From positions 3,524,001 through 3,588,000 of the forward strand of contig NC_057319.1 in NCBI RefSeq assembly GCF_000687475.1: a DNA stretch of 64,000 nt, read 5' to 3'. Shown here one piece after another: positions 22,358 to 33,896 of this stretch (position 1 is its first letter; every line of letters begins with the position of its first letter). Under the pieces are notes generated by a model. It was not told where the DNA came from. It ran no database searches and was given only the letters and a program-made list of their open reading frames with translations. Position numbers and translations under genes: made by a program. This DNA is from Ustilaginoidea virens (lineage: Eukaryota > Ascomycota > Sordariomycetes > Hypocreales > Clavicipitaceae).

Positions 22358-23083
22358 TGTTGAAATTAGCGCCTTTTTAGCTGTATTTTGGTATTAGTCT
22401 CGCTACCGTATAACGTCTCTACGTTGAGATATCGCGGTGGCTATACTAGGCGCTATAATGGGGCATAGCGCCCTATAATGCCGATTACAGTAGGCCATAG
22501 CGCCGGTCACGGCACCAGTATAGCGCCCTACAGCCGGCTATAGCGGCCGGTCATAGCGGGCCATAGGGCCTACAATAGGCGGCGCATTTCTACGGGATTA
22601 CTAAATAGGCAAACCAGCACTTTCGGCCTTCTATATATAGTCACCCGCTATACCGGTTATTTACGGCAGACCGATATAGGGCTTCCGGCCCATACGGCAG
22701 GCTGTTATAGGGCATCTGGCACACCGCTATAAGCCACTGGGCTTGGTTGGGTAGGCATTGGGTAGGCACTGGGTAGGATATTGGGCATAGATTGGGCACG
22801 GTTGGGCAGACCGACTTTTCGTCGGGTTTTTCGCTATTTTTACGGTTTTTTATTATTTTCAACTACTTCTTCAAGATGGTAGAAATATGCCTAAAATTCC
22901 CTCTTTCTAGCTAGAATAGTCACCAACAATTAGAATCAGATTTCCCTGATATCTTTGCTCTAGTCAACCTTTTGTGCGCTTTAAATCTTTAACTAGCTCT
23001 TTGTTTTATTCTGCAACGCCTTATACGCCACTGTCGGTATCCAGTACATTTCCAATAGTGTTCTAAATCACTATTTTGCAATA
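22358..23083 (+). repeat. 3' LTR of B1 (726 bp)
   Basis: Starts TGTTGAAATTAGCG, preserving the presumed original TGTTG end, and finishes TTTTGCAATA. It differs from the 5' LTR by transitions. Confidence 0.93.
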
Positions 23084-23088
23084 CTATT

Positions 23089-23684
23089 AATACCGAAGAA
23101 GAAAGGGGCCGGCCGCTATAATAGAAAGGGAAAGCGCCTATTTATAATAGGCTGCTATTCGAGATAAGGGAAAGCTCCCGATAATAATAATAGTATATAA
23201 CGGACGATAACTATAGCCCGACCGATTAAATACTATACCCTAGGGGTTATACCCTTAGCCGGGCTAGCCGAGGCGGCTATTCTAATGCCCTTCGGAATTA
23301 TAGTATGCCCATAAGGACCAAAGGTTAGGTTATATACCCCGATAATATACTTCCCTTAATAGAGGGACCCGATAGCGATACCCTTAAAGTCGCTAATATT
23401 AATATCCCACGATTTACCGTTCCTAGCAGCACTAGGCAAGCCCCTAATATTAATAAAACAGCTGCCCCTAATACTAGATATTACGAATTATAGTATCGCA
23501 GCAACAACCCATAGGCCCAGATGCCTTAACTATAGGCCTAGATGCCTTAACTATAGGCTCAAATGCCTCAACTATAGGCTCTAATGCCTCACCTGATAAT
23601 ACTAAAGATAGGCATAGTACCGGACCCCTCCCGGTACTATTGGCCTACTTAGGCCGATGAACGGACCGTTTTAATAGGAAGACC
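23089..23684 (+). pseudogene. D2 gag fragment, second part
   Basis: Resumes D2 after B1 and matches D3 from accgaagaag (near 46420) to about 46965. It contains the spacer with atgcctcaactataggct-type repeats (23520-23595). It stops abruptly at gacc before the A solo LTR. Confidence 0.75.
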
Positions 23685-24425
23685 TGTTAAAATCCTATAG
23701 TAGCCTACTAGGCTGCTGGCCTAATGCCCTACTGGCTTACTGACCTTCTAGTCCTTATACCGCCTCTTGGACTTACGGTAGTCTTACCAACCTTAGGCCT
23801 TTGCCTTTTACCTTAGGATTTTCAGTGGATTATTTACTGTATATTAAGTAAGGTAGGCCTTATTAAAAAAGGTGTGGCATTGCTAAATTAGCGTGGTGGG
23901 CCTACTAGTGTGGTGGCGGCCTACTAGTGTGGTGGCTAGTCCACTAGTATGGTGGGTAGTCACTAGCGTGGTGGTTAGTCACTAGCGTGGTGGCTAATTA
24001 CTAGTGCGGTGGTTAGGGTGGTTGGAAAGGCTGGATATAGTAGGGCTGCTGACGTATTATATACGTGGCATAGCGAGCATTACGGGGAGCTTTCTTACTG
24101 GCTACCTTAGATGCCTGGGCCCACCCCTCCTTCGTGTATATATAGGATAGCTTTTCCCTTTCTTTCTAGATAGTAGAAGGGCAGCACAATCGAACCTATT
24201 AATGCACTATATGCCTCTTAACTCCCACCTTTCCTGCGTTTTTCTGGTTATCTTATATTTGCCTTGCCTTTACACTTGCCCTGCTTTATAGCACTTATAT
24301 AGTCTTAGGACTTGGTGAAAAATCTAGTATTTATACTAAGATTAGTTCACAGGTCGCAGACAGTCTTGTGCCATCTAGCTAGCTAGTAAGGCTCTGCTTT
24401 TATAGTGACCTTGAGAATTGCAATA
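23685..24425 (+). repeat. Solo LTR of family A at a rearrangement junction (741 bp)
   Basis: A complete A LTR (TGTTA...CAATA) with no interior. Its left flank is D2 gag and its right flank is the inside of a reversed B LTR, so the flanks are not two sides of one insertion site and there is no target duplication (agacc versus ttatt). Its subtype matches A2 and the A1 5' LTR. It looks like the product of recombination between two A copies. Confidence 0.85.
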
Positions 24426-25020
24426 TTATTGTTGGTGACTATTCTAGCTAGAAAGAGGGAATTTTGGGCATATTTCTACCATCTTGAAAAAGTGGTTAAA
24501 AATAATAAAAAACCGCAAAAATAGCGAAAAACCCGACGAAAAGTCGGTCTGCCCAACCGTGCCCAGTCTGTGCCCAATATCCTACCTAGTGCACACCCAA
24601 CCAAGCCTAGTGGCTTATAGCGGTGTGCCGGATGCCCTATAACAGCCTGCCGTATAGGCCGGAAGCCCTATATTGGTGTGCCGTACGGGCCGGAAGCCCT
24701 ATACCGGTGTGCCGTAAAGGCGCGGTATAGCGGGTGACTGTATATAGAAGGCCGAAAGTGCTGATTTGCCTATTTGGTAATCCCGTAGAAATGCGCCGCC
24801 TATTGTGGGCCCTATGGCCCACTATGACCGGCCGCTGTGGCCGGCTGTGGGGCGCTGTGCCGGTGCCGTGACCGGCGCTGTGGCCCACTGTAATCGGCGT
24901 TGTGGGGCGCTGTGCCCCACTATAGCGCCTGGTATAGCCACCGCGATATCTCAATGCAGAGACGTCGTATAGTAGCGAGACCAGTACCAAAATATAGCTA
25001 AAAAGGCGCTGATTTCAACA
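24426..25020 (-). repeat. Truncated 3' LTR of B2
   Basis: Aligns to 31307-31901 of the shared LTR. The first 151 bp of the reversed LTR are missing at the junction with the solo A LTR. It is followed by ccccctct, the complement of the polypurine tract. It carries the ~32-base duplication ggccggaagccctata... (24650-24712) typical of the B2/B3 subtype. Confidence 0.9.
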
Positions 25021-25108
25021 CCCCCTCTAATTAGCAATATGGCTAATCCTAGCATTAGAATAAAAGAAAGAAACCCTATAAAAAATCAGAAAAAAAAAGA
25101 TGATGATA

Positions 25109-28100
25109 CTATAGGGATTATAGCCCTAATAGCTGCCGAAATATAGGGAATTTCGGGCTTGGAAATGGTTTAGTGAGTCCATCCGCAGGTATATCTATCG
25201 TGGGTAAATAAGATATTTTTACTAGGCCACTATAGGCCTTCTCACGTATATACTAGAATTTAAGCAAGGTATGCTTAGTGTGGGCATACTGATTTGGGTC
25301 ATTTGCGTTAGAAATAGACCCTTGGTTATCGTAGTATAGTAGTATCGGGCGTTGAATATCGACCTGGATTTCTTTAAATAAATTAGATATCCACTCTACT
25401 TTGCGAAGCGCCTTAAGTATTGCATTAGACTTGGCTTTAAGCGTTAATAAAACCACAGTTGAAGACCGTTTTGACCTCCAGCTAATAGGCCTACTATTTA
25501 AGGTAGTAAGATAACCACTAGTAGACTTAGAAGTCAGCCGGTATCTAGTAAAATTGCTATTAGAAAATGCAGCTAATACTATAGTAGCTTTAGCGGCTCG
25601 GTAATAAATGGCTGTATTAGCCGTACCAGCTAAGTAGCGAAAAGCGCCTTTAGTAGTATTAAGCTGTGTAGTGGAAGCCTATTGCATATATCGTAATAGG
25701 TACTATATCGGAAAGGCAAGGTCAGGTCTTAATATTATCATTAACTATATCGCTGTCCCTACTAGCTGCTAGAATAAGTATTGATTATTAGCATCTAGCG
25801 GCGTGTTATCAGCCTTAGACTTAGCGAGTATACCGGGCTATAGTAGGATTAGATACGGTCGTACGTCCTTAAGGTTAAACTTCTTAAAGACTTCCGCAAT
25901 AAATTGCGATTAGTATAGCTATAATAGGCCCTTTTCTTTATCCCTAATAATCTACACTCTAAGAAAGAAGGAAATAGGTCCTCGGTCTTCTATAGCGTAA
26001 ACCTTATAGAACTTAGTCTTAAGCTAGTCAATATAGCTAAGATCTAGACCGATAATTAAGCAGTCATCTATATAGGTCACAATAAAGGTATATATTCCTT
26101 TATTATAGAAGACGGCAGTATTAAAAAGTAACGGCTTAAAACCCTCTTGCACTAGAAGGTCTTTTAACTGTAACTGCCACTCGCGAGGGCCTTATTTTAG
26201 CCTATATAAGGCTTTCTTCAATAGTATAACCTATAATGCAAAGGGGTTATATCTAACCTTAGTAAGTAAGGCTAGAAGTCGACGATGCTACTAGTCAGAC
26301 TATAAGGCTGGATTAGATAAGAGTAGGCTTTCTGCAAATTCTAGAAAACTAGCTAGAATCTCTATATAAATCGTCTCTAGCAGTTCACTATTTAGAAAGG
26401 CACTAATAAAGTCGATTTGCTCTATTTCCTAATTATTTACAGCAGTAAGAGTAAGGATAATCCTCTATATTAGTAGGATCGAAGTAGAGGCATAGGTCTC
26501 TATAAAATCTTGCCTAGATATCTACATAAAGTCTTTAATAACTAATCGTGCCTTATATTTAACCGGGTTATTATTCGTATCTTTCTTAACGCAAAAAACA
26601 GGCCAGTTATACAATATTTTCCTACTAGTAGGAATACTAATCTTAAGAATAAATTAGAAGATATTTAAATCGATTAATTATTCGAATTCCGAAAATAAGG
26701 CCTTAACCTAGCTATCTTTATATGGGTTATATAAGACTTCTTTCTAGCTATTAGGCACACCTTTTAGGGCCCGTTTTACAGCCTTTACCTTACAGTAGAT
26801 ATCATGCATTTATTAGTAAAAGGCATAGGAAGGGTGGAAATCTTATATAGAAGCCTCTAGGGGGCTGCCTAAGTATCTAAAAATCTAGTCGTTTTTCGGC
26901 TGGGTGGGTAGGAAAGCACCCTATTAGTTAGTCTATAGGTCAGACTATTAGTCAGACTATTGGTTGTTAGTCTATAGGTCCAAAAGTAACCTATAGTATC
27001 TATAACCTAGGATATCTTATACGTCTCGTATCTATAGCTGTATTCTTCCTCGAATTCTACCCCTAGTAGCCCTAACCTAGTATAGCTAAATAGGCACCTT
27101 TTCTAATACTCGAAATATTTTCTCTTATAGTCTCTTATTTGAGGCGATATTTAGACTCTCGAATTTCAGATATTCTAGTATAAGCAGCGTTTTACTATAG
27201 CGAAATGCTATATTTATTAGGAAGCCAGGCGAAAAAGCAGAATCTATTATATCGGAAAGTCGCAGAAAATCAGTATATATGGGGCTTTGAGATTCGGACC
27301 ACTGAAAATTTATTATATAGGGCAAGTCAGAATTTTCACTTATGTGGGTTATACCTACTTTTGTGATGGATTTGGAAAATCTCTAAGATTAAGATTCCTA
27401 GTGATAAGAACTTTCTATATTTCCTAGTATTTACAGCCTTTTTGTATAGGAAAAGGCTATATTTTCCTTAGCCGGTGAAAGCAGACTATCTTGCCTAAGC
27501 TAAAAAGCTAAGTTAGGCTAAAGCGATTTAGAATTAAAAGACGGCGAATTATTAGGAAATATTATAGAGTGTTGTAGCAGGCCAATTAGTGGTAGGCCTA
27601 CTAGTTATAGTAGGCCTATGGCCTATTGTGGATCTGTATGCTATATTAGGCCTATTAGTTATAGTGGGCCCGTAGGCTATATTGGATCTATAGCCTATAG
27701 TAGGCCTATACCTTCGACTAGGCCTATATCGTCAGTCTTAGATAAAATAAGTATATTTAGGCGAGGCGACTTTTAAATAGGCTCTTCTAGAGCTATTTAG
27801 TCGTTATTTACCCCCTCTAAATTAAAAGGCGGTTAGAAATCAAAAGTGCCCTCTAGGCTACTTAAAATAGGGCCTATACCTTCATTTTAGTAGGTAAAAG
27901 TAATAAAAGAGGTCTTAATAACGACCCGGCGATATGGGATATAGACGAGGTAGGTGCTATTACCTAGCATAGCTAGTAACCTACCTGACTCGGTCCGGGG
28001 GGCTAGCTTATAGCTAATAACCCGTTTTTCTAGAGGGATTAGCACTTCTATAGCCGCACTAATAGCCCTAAAGCTAGTAAGGTCGGGTAGGTAGTAGTAT

Positions 28101-30847
28101 ATAATTTCTAGAAAATCCTTTTTTAATTCCTTAAAAGGTAATAAGGAATAGTTTATAACTACTATTAGATTTACTAAGGTAATAATACTAAGAATTACTG
28201 CAGACTAAAGGTAAGAAGGTAACCAAGACTAAAGCATAATAGCTTTAAGTCGGTTAATAATAACCCGTATAGAGCGTTCTACTAACCTATTTTGCTTATA
28301 AATATAAAGGGAAGAGGTTAAAAAATCTATACCCTTAAGAGCTAGCCAGGCTGTAATAATATCGTTGATTTCTTTGCCACTATTATAGTAGAATTTAATA
28401 GCTGATTTGCTATAGCGATTCCTAAGACTTTGGAAGAACCCCTATAATATTAAGAATACTATAGGTCCTTCTTTATTAGGTAATAAATACACCTAATAGA
28501 AGCGTGATTTCCGGTTAACTAAGATAAGGCAAATAAGGCGTTTATTATATAGTAGAGGGTTGATTTGGAAGATATCGCCCTCTATAATATCCAAATAATA
28601 TATAGGGTCTAGTATAGCCTTTAATATAAAACGCCGAACTAATTTTACCCTTTTATAGGCGATACAGTTAAAGTCAGAATCCTTTACCTTACTGAGATTA
28701 GGTAACCCTATAGTTAATATATAGGTTTTCTTTAAAAGTTGGATTCCAATATGCTTAAGCTGGATATGCTAAAGTCCGGCTAATAATAGCAGCTTTTGAT
28801 ATTCTGTATTAGCAATTGGTATTAGGGCAGGGTTGAGGGCGACCGGGGCCCTCTATAGTGGTTAGGCTGTATTAGGAATAGCAGCCTCTATTAGTACCAC
28901 CGAAAAACCAGGACTAACTAGTGGGTTAGCTAGTAGGATTTCTTGCGAATTAGCTAATAGAAGTAGAAGGTCTAAGTTAGCTAGTAGGGTAGGTAAATCC
29001 TCTAATAGGGGATATTCCTCGTATTCTTTTAGGTTGGCTAGGGTAGGTATTTCGACTAAGATATTATATATATCTAGGTGATTTTAGCTAGTATAGTATA
29101 AAAACGGCGAATCTACTCCTTTTTATTGTAAAAAGAAGCTATACTTCTTAAAATTAAGAAGCCTAATGTACTTATTGTTGCTATTAACTAGGCTTTAGCC
29201 CTGAATACTGCTACGATTCAGATAGTGTTTAATGCCGCTAAAGATATTAATATTAAAAGCTGGTATAAAGAGGGCATTAGTCAACTCTAAGGTGCCCTAC
29301 TAAGGTGGGTTGGTAGCCTATAGCACGGTAAAACGCGCTATGCCCCACTTATTAGGCTTGATTGGGCTACTACCTGTGCTAATAACTAGTCTATTTCCGG
29401 TATAGTATTAGAAGTAGGTAAAGTGCTTTTTATCGTTAATAATATACATTGTAGAACCAGTATCGTAGAGTAAAGAATCTATTAGCGTTTTCCTACCGGA
29501 TTATGCACTATAGCTAGTAGCTAGAAATTGTATATATTTGCAGTCCTAGAAGGAAGAATAGGCTGTCTTACTAGGTATAAGACTTAGAGTATTATAATTC
29601 CCTAGTATAAAGGAATTAATAGTCTTTTCGTTGGTCTTTTGTGGGGTATTTACTTTATTAGCTAAATCTTTCTTTTCTTTCTTCTTTTTATTTTCCAGCT
29701 TGCTTTATATAGCTGAAGAAGACCCTTATTATTGGGTAGAAGAAGACCCCTGTTTCTTTTTGTTGGTATTAGTGGTAGTATTTTTACCACCCTTGCTAGT
29801 ATTATTACTAGCCGGCTTACTACTATTATTAGCGTTAGTAGCGGCACCTTTAACCTTTGCGAGGTGGGTAGTAGCCCTTGCTACTAATGATCCTTTAATG
29901 CATTATTCTTCTAATAAATCAACTATATAAAATTGTAGGTTAATATTTGATATATTTCCCTAAGTATAGGCGATTCTCATTATTATGCGGTGCCGTTCTG
30001 CCTACTAAAAAAAGACCCCTTCTATAGTATATAAATACTAGCTGATTTGGTCGAAAGGTTATATATAGGAGCCTAAAATTTATAGCCTGGATAGGTAGCT
30101 ATTAAAGGAGGCGTTGAAAGATTCTAAGGTACCCTTATAGCCTGTAAAATTTAGTTGATAGAAGGCAGGGTATAGGTGGGTCCGCTGTATGTTTGATGAG
30201 TGAGAATACTATTTAGTAAGTAATATAAAGGCTGACTCTAGGTTAATACATTAGTTAATAGCAGCAGCTAGTCCTTTTATGCAACTATTCTTAATAAGTA
30301 ATAGTAAAAGTACTTACTCTAAGTCGTTAAATTTACTAGTAATAGAAGGATCTTCGATGAATTTAGTGATATTAAGTACCCTAAGTTGAATTATAAGGGC
30401 TTATTTCTATTGGTCGAAGTTAGATGCCCCCCTTAGCTTTTAGGATTCTTAGAATCTATTAGCTATTTTAGCTAATTCCTTAATAGCTATAGCGCTAACT
30501 TGGCTGCTAATGCTGGATAGAACCGGTAGGGGTTATTGCTGGGCTTTAGGTAGAGAGGTATTTCCTTTACCTATAGGAGTTTAGAAGGTATCCATATCCA
30601 TTATATCCTATAATAGTAGGCTAGCAGCAGGCTTGATTAGTCTATCTACTAAAGTGCCCACCTTATTAGCTAAAAAATCGATTTTAGAGTTTATTCGATT
30701 AAATTTATAACTAAATTCTTTTCTTATTTCTTATTGGTTTTCCCTAAGCTAGGCAATTTCCTAGTCATTATTAGATTCTTCTACCTCTGCCGTATTAGGG
30801 ACTTGGTAGCTTGGGTTATTAGCGGTAGGAATGTTCTGACTGGCTAT
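25109..30847 (-). pseudogene. RIP-broken gag-pol polyprotein of B2
   Basis: Frame of 1913 codons on the minus strand, from former ATG (ATA at 30845-30847) to TAG at 25109-25111. It is collinear with B1: gag, protease, integrase (~28800-28000), repetitive linker (~27575-27745), RT (~26750-25800) and RNase H (~25650-25109). Short stretches remain open (25253-25456, 27125-27325) in the same phase. At 26421-26460 it holds the uninterrupted version of the site where element C entered B3. Confidence 0.9.
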
Positions 30848-31155
30848 TGTAGGAAGAGAAAAGGTGCCAGAAAGTCTTAAAAATGCGAAGAAAATTAAGA
30901 CTAAAAATCTAGATAAAAAAAATCTAGAAGAAAGCTATATTAAGGAATAACCTTAGAAAATCCTATTGCAAAAAGGATGTATTGCAGCTTAGTGTGGTAG
31001 CTGGGTTCCTAAATCTGGGATGATTAGTCCTTTACTGCCAATTAGTAATATCGTTAGTTAGATTCCTGGAAAATTAGCTGCTAAATGCGTTAAAATCCTA
31101 AGTTAGCGTAAAAAAAATCTTAAGCTGGAAGCCTTAAGACACCGGGCTTATAACC
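30848..31155 (-). other. B2 leader and half-tRNA-iMet primer site
   Basis: Minus-strand leader; ccgggcttataacc (31142-31155) is the complement of the primer-binding site. The stretch 30888-30905 (gaaaattaagac) is the empty version of the site at which D3 inserted in B3. No gene seen. Confidence 0.78.
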
Positions 31156-31901
31156 TGTTGCAAAATGGTGATTCAGAATACTGTTGGAAATATACTGGAT
31201 ACCGATAGTGGCGTATAAGGCGTTGCAGAATAAAATAAAGAGCTGGTTAAAGATTTAAAGCGCATAAGAGGTTGACTAGAGTAAAGATATTAGGGAAATC
31301 TGATTCTTATTATTGGTGACTATTCTAGCTAGAAAGAGGGAATTTTAGGCATATTTCTACCATCTTGAAAAAGTGGTTGAAAATAATAAAAAACCGTAAA
31401 AATAGCGAAAAACCCGACGAAAAGTCGGTCTGCCCAACCGTGCCCAGTCTATGCCCAATATCCTACCCAGTGCACACCCAACCAAGCCCAGTGGCTTATA
31501 GCGGTGTGCCGGATGCCCTATAATAGCCTGCCGTATGGGCCGGAAGCCCTATATCGGTGTGCCGTATGGGCCGGAAGCCCTATACCGGTATGCCGTAAAG
31601 GCGCGGTATAGCGGGTGACTGTATATAGAAGGCCGAAAGTGCTGATTTGCCCATTTGGTAATCCCGTAGAAATGCGCCGCCTATTGTGGGCCCTATGGCC
31701 CACTATGACCGGCCGCTGTGGCCGGCTGTGGGGCGCTGTGCCGGTGCCGTGACCGGCGCTGTGGCCCACTGTAATCGGCATTATGGGGCGCTGTGCCCCA
31801 CTATAGCGCCTGGTATAGCCACCGCGATATCTCAATGCAGAGACGTCGTATAGTGGCGAGACTAGTACCAAAATATAGCTAAAAAGGCGCTGATTTTAAC
31901 A
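31156..31901 (-). repeat. Shared LTR of the B2-B3 tandem (746 bp)
   Basis: TGTTGCAAAATGG to ATTTTAACA. The left side carries the primer site of B2 and the right side carries the polypurine tract of B3 (ccccctctgatt, 31902-31913). It therefore acts as 5' LTR for one element and 3' LTR for the other. It includes the subtype-specific ~32-base duplication. Confidence 0.93.
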
Positions 31902-31989
31902 CCCCCTCTGATTAGCAATATGGCTAATCCTAGCGTTAGAATAAAAGAAAGAAACCCTATAAAAAATCAGAAAAAAAAAGATGATGATG

Positions 31990-33329
31990 CTATAGGGATT
32001 GCAGCCCTAATAGCTGCCGAAATATGGGGAATTTCGGGCTTGGAAGTAGTTTGGTGAGTCTATCCGCAGGTATATCTGTCGTGGGTAAATAAGATATTTT
32101 TACCAGGCCACCGTAGGCCTTCTTACGTATATACCGGAATTTAAGCAAGGTATGCTTAGTGCGGGCATACTGATTTAGGTTATTTGCGTTAGAAATAGAC
32201 CCTTGGTTATCGCAGTATAGTAGTATCGGGCGTTGAATATCGACCTGGATTTCTTTAAATAAATTAGATATCCACTCTACTTCTCGAAGCGCCTTAAGTA
32301 TTGCATTAGACTCGGCTTCAAGCGTTAATAAAACCACAGTCGAAGACCGTTTTAACCTCCAGCTAATAGGCCTACTATTCAAGGTAGTAAGATAACTACT
32401 AGTGGACTTAGAAGTCAGCCGGTATTTAGCAAAATCGCTATCAGAAAATGCAGCTAATACTATAGTAGCTTTAGCGGCTCGGTAATAAATAGCTGTATTA
32501 GCCGTACCAGCTAAGTAGCGAAAAGCGCCTTTAGCAGTATTAAGCTGTGTAGTGGAAGCCTATTGCATATATCGTAATAGGTACTATATCGGAAAGGCAA
32601 GGTCAGGTCTTAATATTATCATTAACTATATCGCTGTCCCTACTAGCTGCTAGAATAAGTGTTGATTATTAGCATCTAGCGGCGTGTTATTAGCCTTAGA
32701 CTTAGCGAGTATACCGGGCTATAGTAGGATTAGATACGGTCGTATATCCTTAAGGTTAAACTTCTTAAAGACTTCCGCAATAAATTGCGATTAGTATAGC
32801 TATAATAGGCCCTTTTCTCTATCCCTAATAATCTGCACTCTAAGAAAGAAGGAGGTAGGTCCTTGGTCTTCTATAGCGTAAACCTTATAGAACTTAGTCT
32901 TAAGCTAGTCAATATAGCTAAGATCTAGACCGATAATCAAGCAGTCATCTATATAGGTCACAATAAAGGTATATATTCCTTTATTATAGAAGACGGCAGT
33001 ATTAAAAAGTAACGGCTTAAAACCCTCTTGCACTAGAAGGTCTTTTAACTGTAACTGCCACTCGCGAGGGCCTTATTTTAGCCTATATAAGGCTTTCTTC
33101 AATAGTATAACCTATAATGCAAAGGGGTTATATCTAACCTTAGTAAGTAAGGCTAGAAGTCGACGATGCTGCTGGTCAGACTATAAGGCTGGATTAGATA
33201 AGAGTAGGCTTTCTGCAAATTCTAGAAAACTAGCTAGAATCTCTATATAAATCGTCTCTAGCAGTTCACTATTTAGAAAGGCATTAATAAAGTCGATTTG
33301 CTCTATTTCCTAGTTATTTACAGCAGTAA
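31990..33329 (-). pseudogene. B3 pol, C-terminal part (RNase H and end of RT)
   Basis: Minus-strand frame ending at TAG 31990-31992. The last 130 codons (31990-32382) are open and include the RNase H end (NSRPISWRLKRSSTVVLLTL) and a terminal LLGLQSL. Upstream, TAG/TAA stops recur. The piece ends at the target duplication agtaa (33325-33329) of element C. Joined to 40474-44875 without C and one target copy, the frame length is 5742 bp, a multiple of three. Confidence 0.88.
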
Positions 33330-33882
33330 TGTCAGAATGAAATTATTTATTGTTATTTTATTTTATTATTTTTGGATATCTATCGCCGACAATTTCTACG
33401 CATCGCCGCATCATCAGATTGAGAAAGATATTAAGTATTCAGTACTTATAATTATATGGCGGCTGCTAGTAAAGTTGAGTACCCAGTACTTACACACATT
33501 CCCTCACGCGCAAACATATGATGCATCACAAATTAATCACACCACTTTATCGTCGCAAATCTCGATGCACTACAAATGCACATTTCGCCACATATCTATG
33601 ATATCACAGTATGGTCACGATATTCACGTCAGATTGATTTCACTAGGGATGTTCTATGTTGGAATATTATGTATTTAAATCCCTAGATATTCCTACCCAA
33701 ATAGTGGGAAGGAAGGAGGTATGCATGCAAGCAAGTATGCAGAATTAATGCACATCAGATTGTCCCTACGCCTTAGTCTCGTATCTTATCTATGCCGTTA
33801 CTTTACCTTACTGCGATTTTACCATTCCACTGCCTTTATCCTTTGCATACTGCATTATCTTAGCAGGCAAAAACGTTTGACA
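33330..33882 (+). repeat. 5' LTR of C (553 bp)
   Basis: TGTCAGAATG to GTTTGACA. It contains a 113-codon open frame starting with a hydrophobic, signal-like N-terminus (MKLFIVILFYYFW), which is also open in the other LTR. I do not call this a gene. Confidence 0.95.
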
Positions 33883-33896
33883 GTTATGAGCCCGGG
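33883..33896 (+). other. Primer-binding site of C (half-tRNA-iMet)
   Basis: gttatgagcccggg, complementary to the initiator tRNA-Met anticodon arm, directly after the LTR. Confidence 0.8.

Larger units (their letters stand above)
15541..23083 (+). mobile_element. B1: full-length Ty1/copia element of family B
   Basis: Two 726-bp LTRs, half-tRNA-iMet primer site, one gag-pol frame and polypurine tract. Flanks are ctact (15536-15540) and ctatt (23084-23088), a 5-bp duplication with one C/T change. It is inserted in D2 gag. Dead through many TAG/TAA codons. Families A and B share tract, primer site, protein order and LTR ends, so they are related lineages. Confidence 0.95.
13993..23684 (+). mobile_element. 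D2: 5' part of a Ty1/copia family D element, interrupted by B1
   Basis: It starts with a D LTR, then leader and gag matching D3, is interrupted by the complete element B1 (15541-23083), resumes at 23089 and stops at 23684, where a solo A LTR begins. The break corresponds to D3 position ~46965. The rest of gag, all of pol and the 3' LTR are absent from the window. Confidence 0.88.
24426..31901 (-). mobile_element. B2: reversed family B element, 3' LTR truncated
   Basis: Left to right on the plus strand: truncated 3' LTR, polypurine tract, gag-pol on the minus strand, primer site and complete 5' LTR. That 5' LTR is at the same time the 3' LTR of B3, so B2 and B3 form a tandem with one shared LTR. 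Confidence 0.92.

Noticed and set aside
24637..24990. 117-codon open frame on the minus strand, repeated at 31518-31871
   Set aside because: It lies within the GC-rich part of the B LTR. Both copies are the same LTR, and it is absent in the B1 LTRs. Low stop density follows from high GC, not from a gene.
29631..29930. 99-codon plus-strand frame rich in Leu/Val, and similar frames at 11189-11450
   Set aside because: They are antisense to the Lys/Asn/Ser-rich gag linkers of B2 and A2; the hydrophobic composition mirrors those codons.
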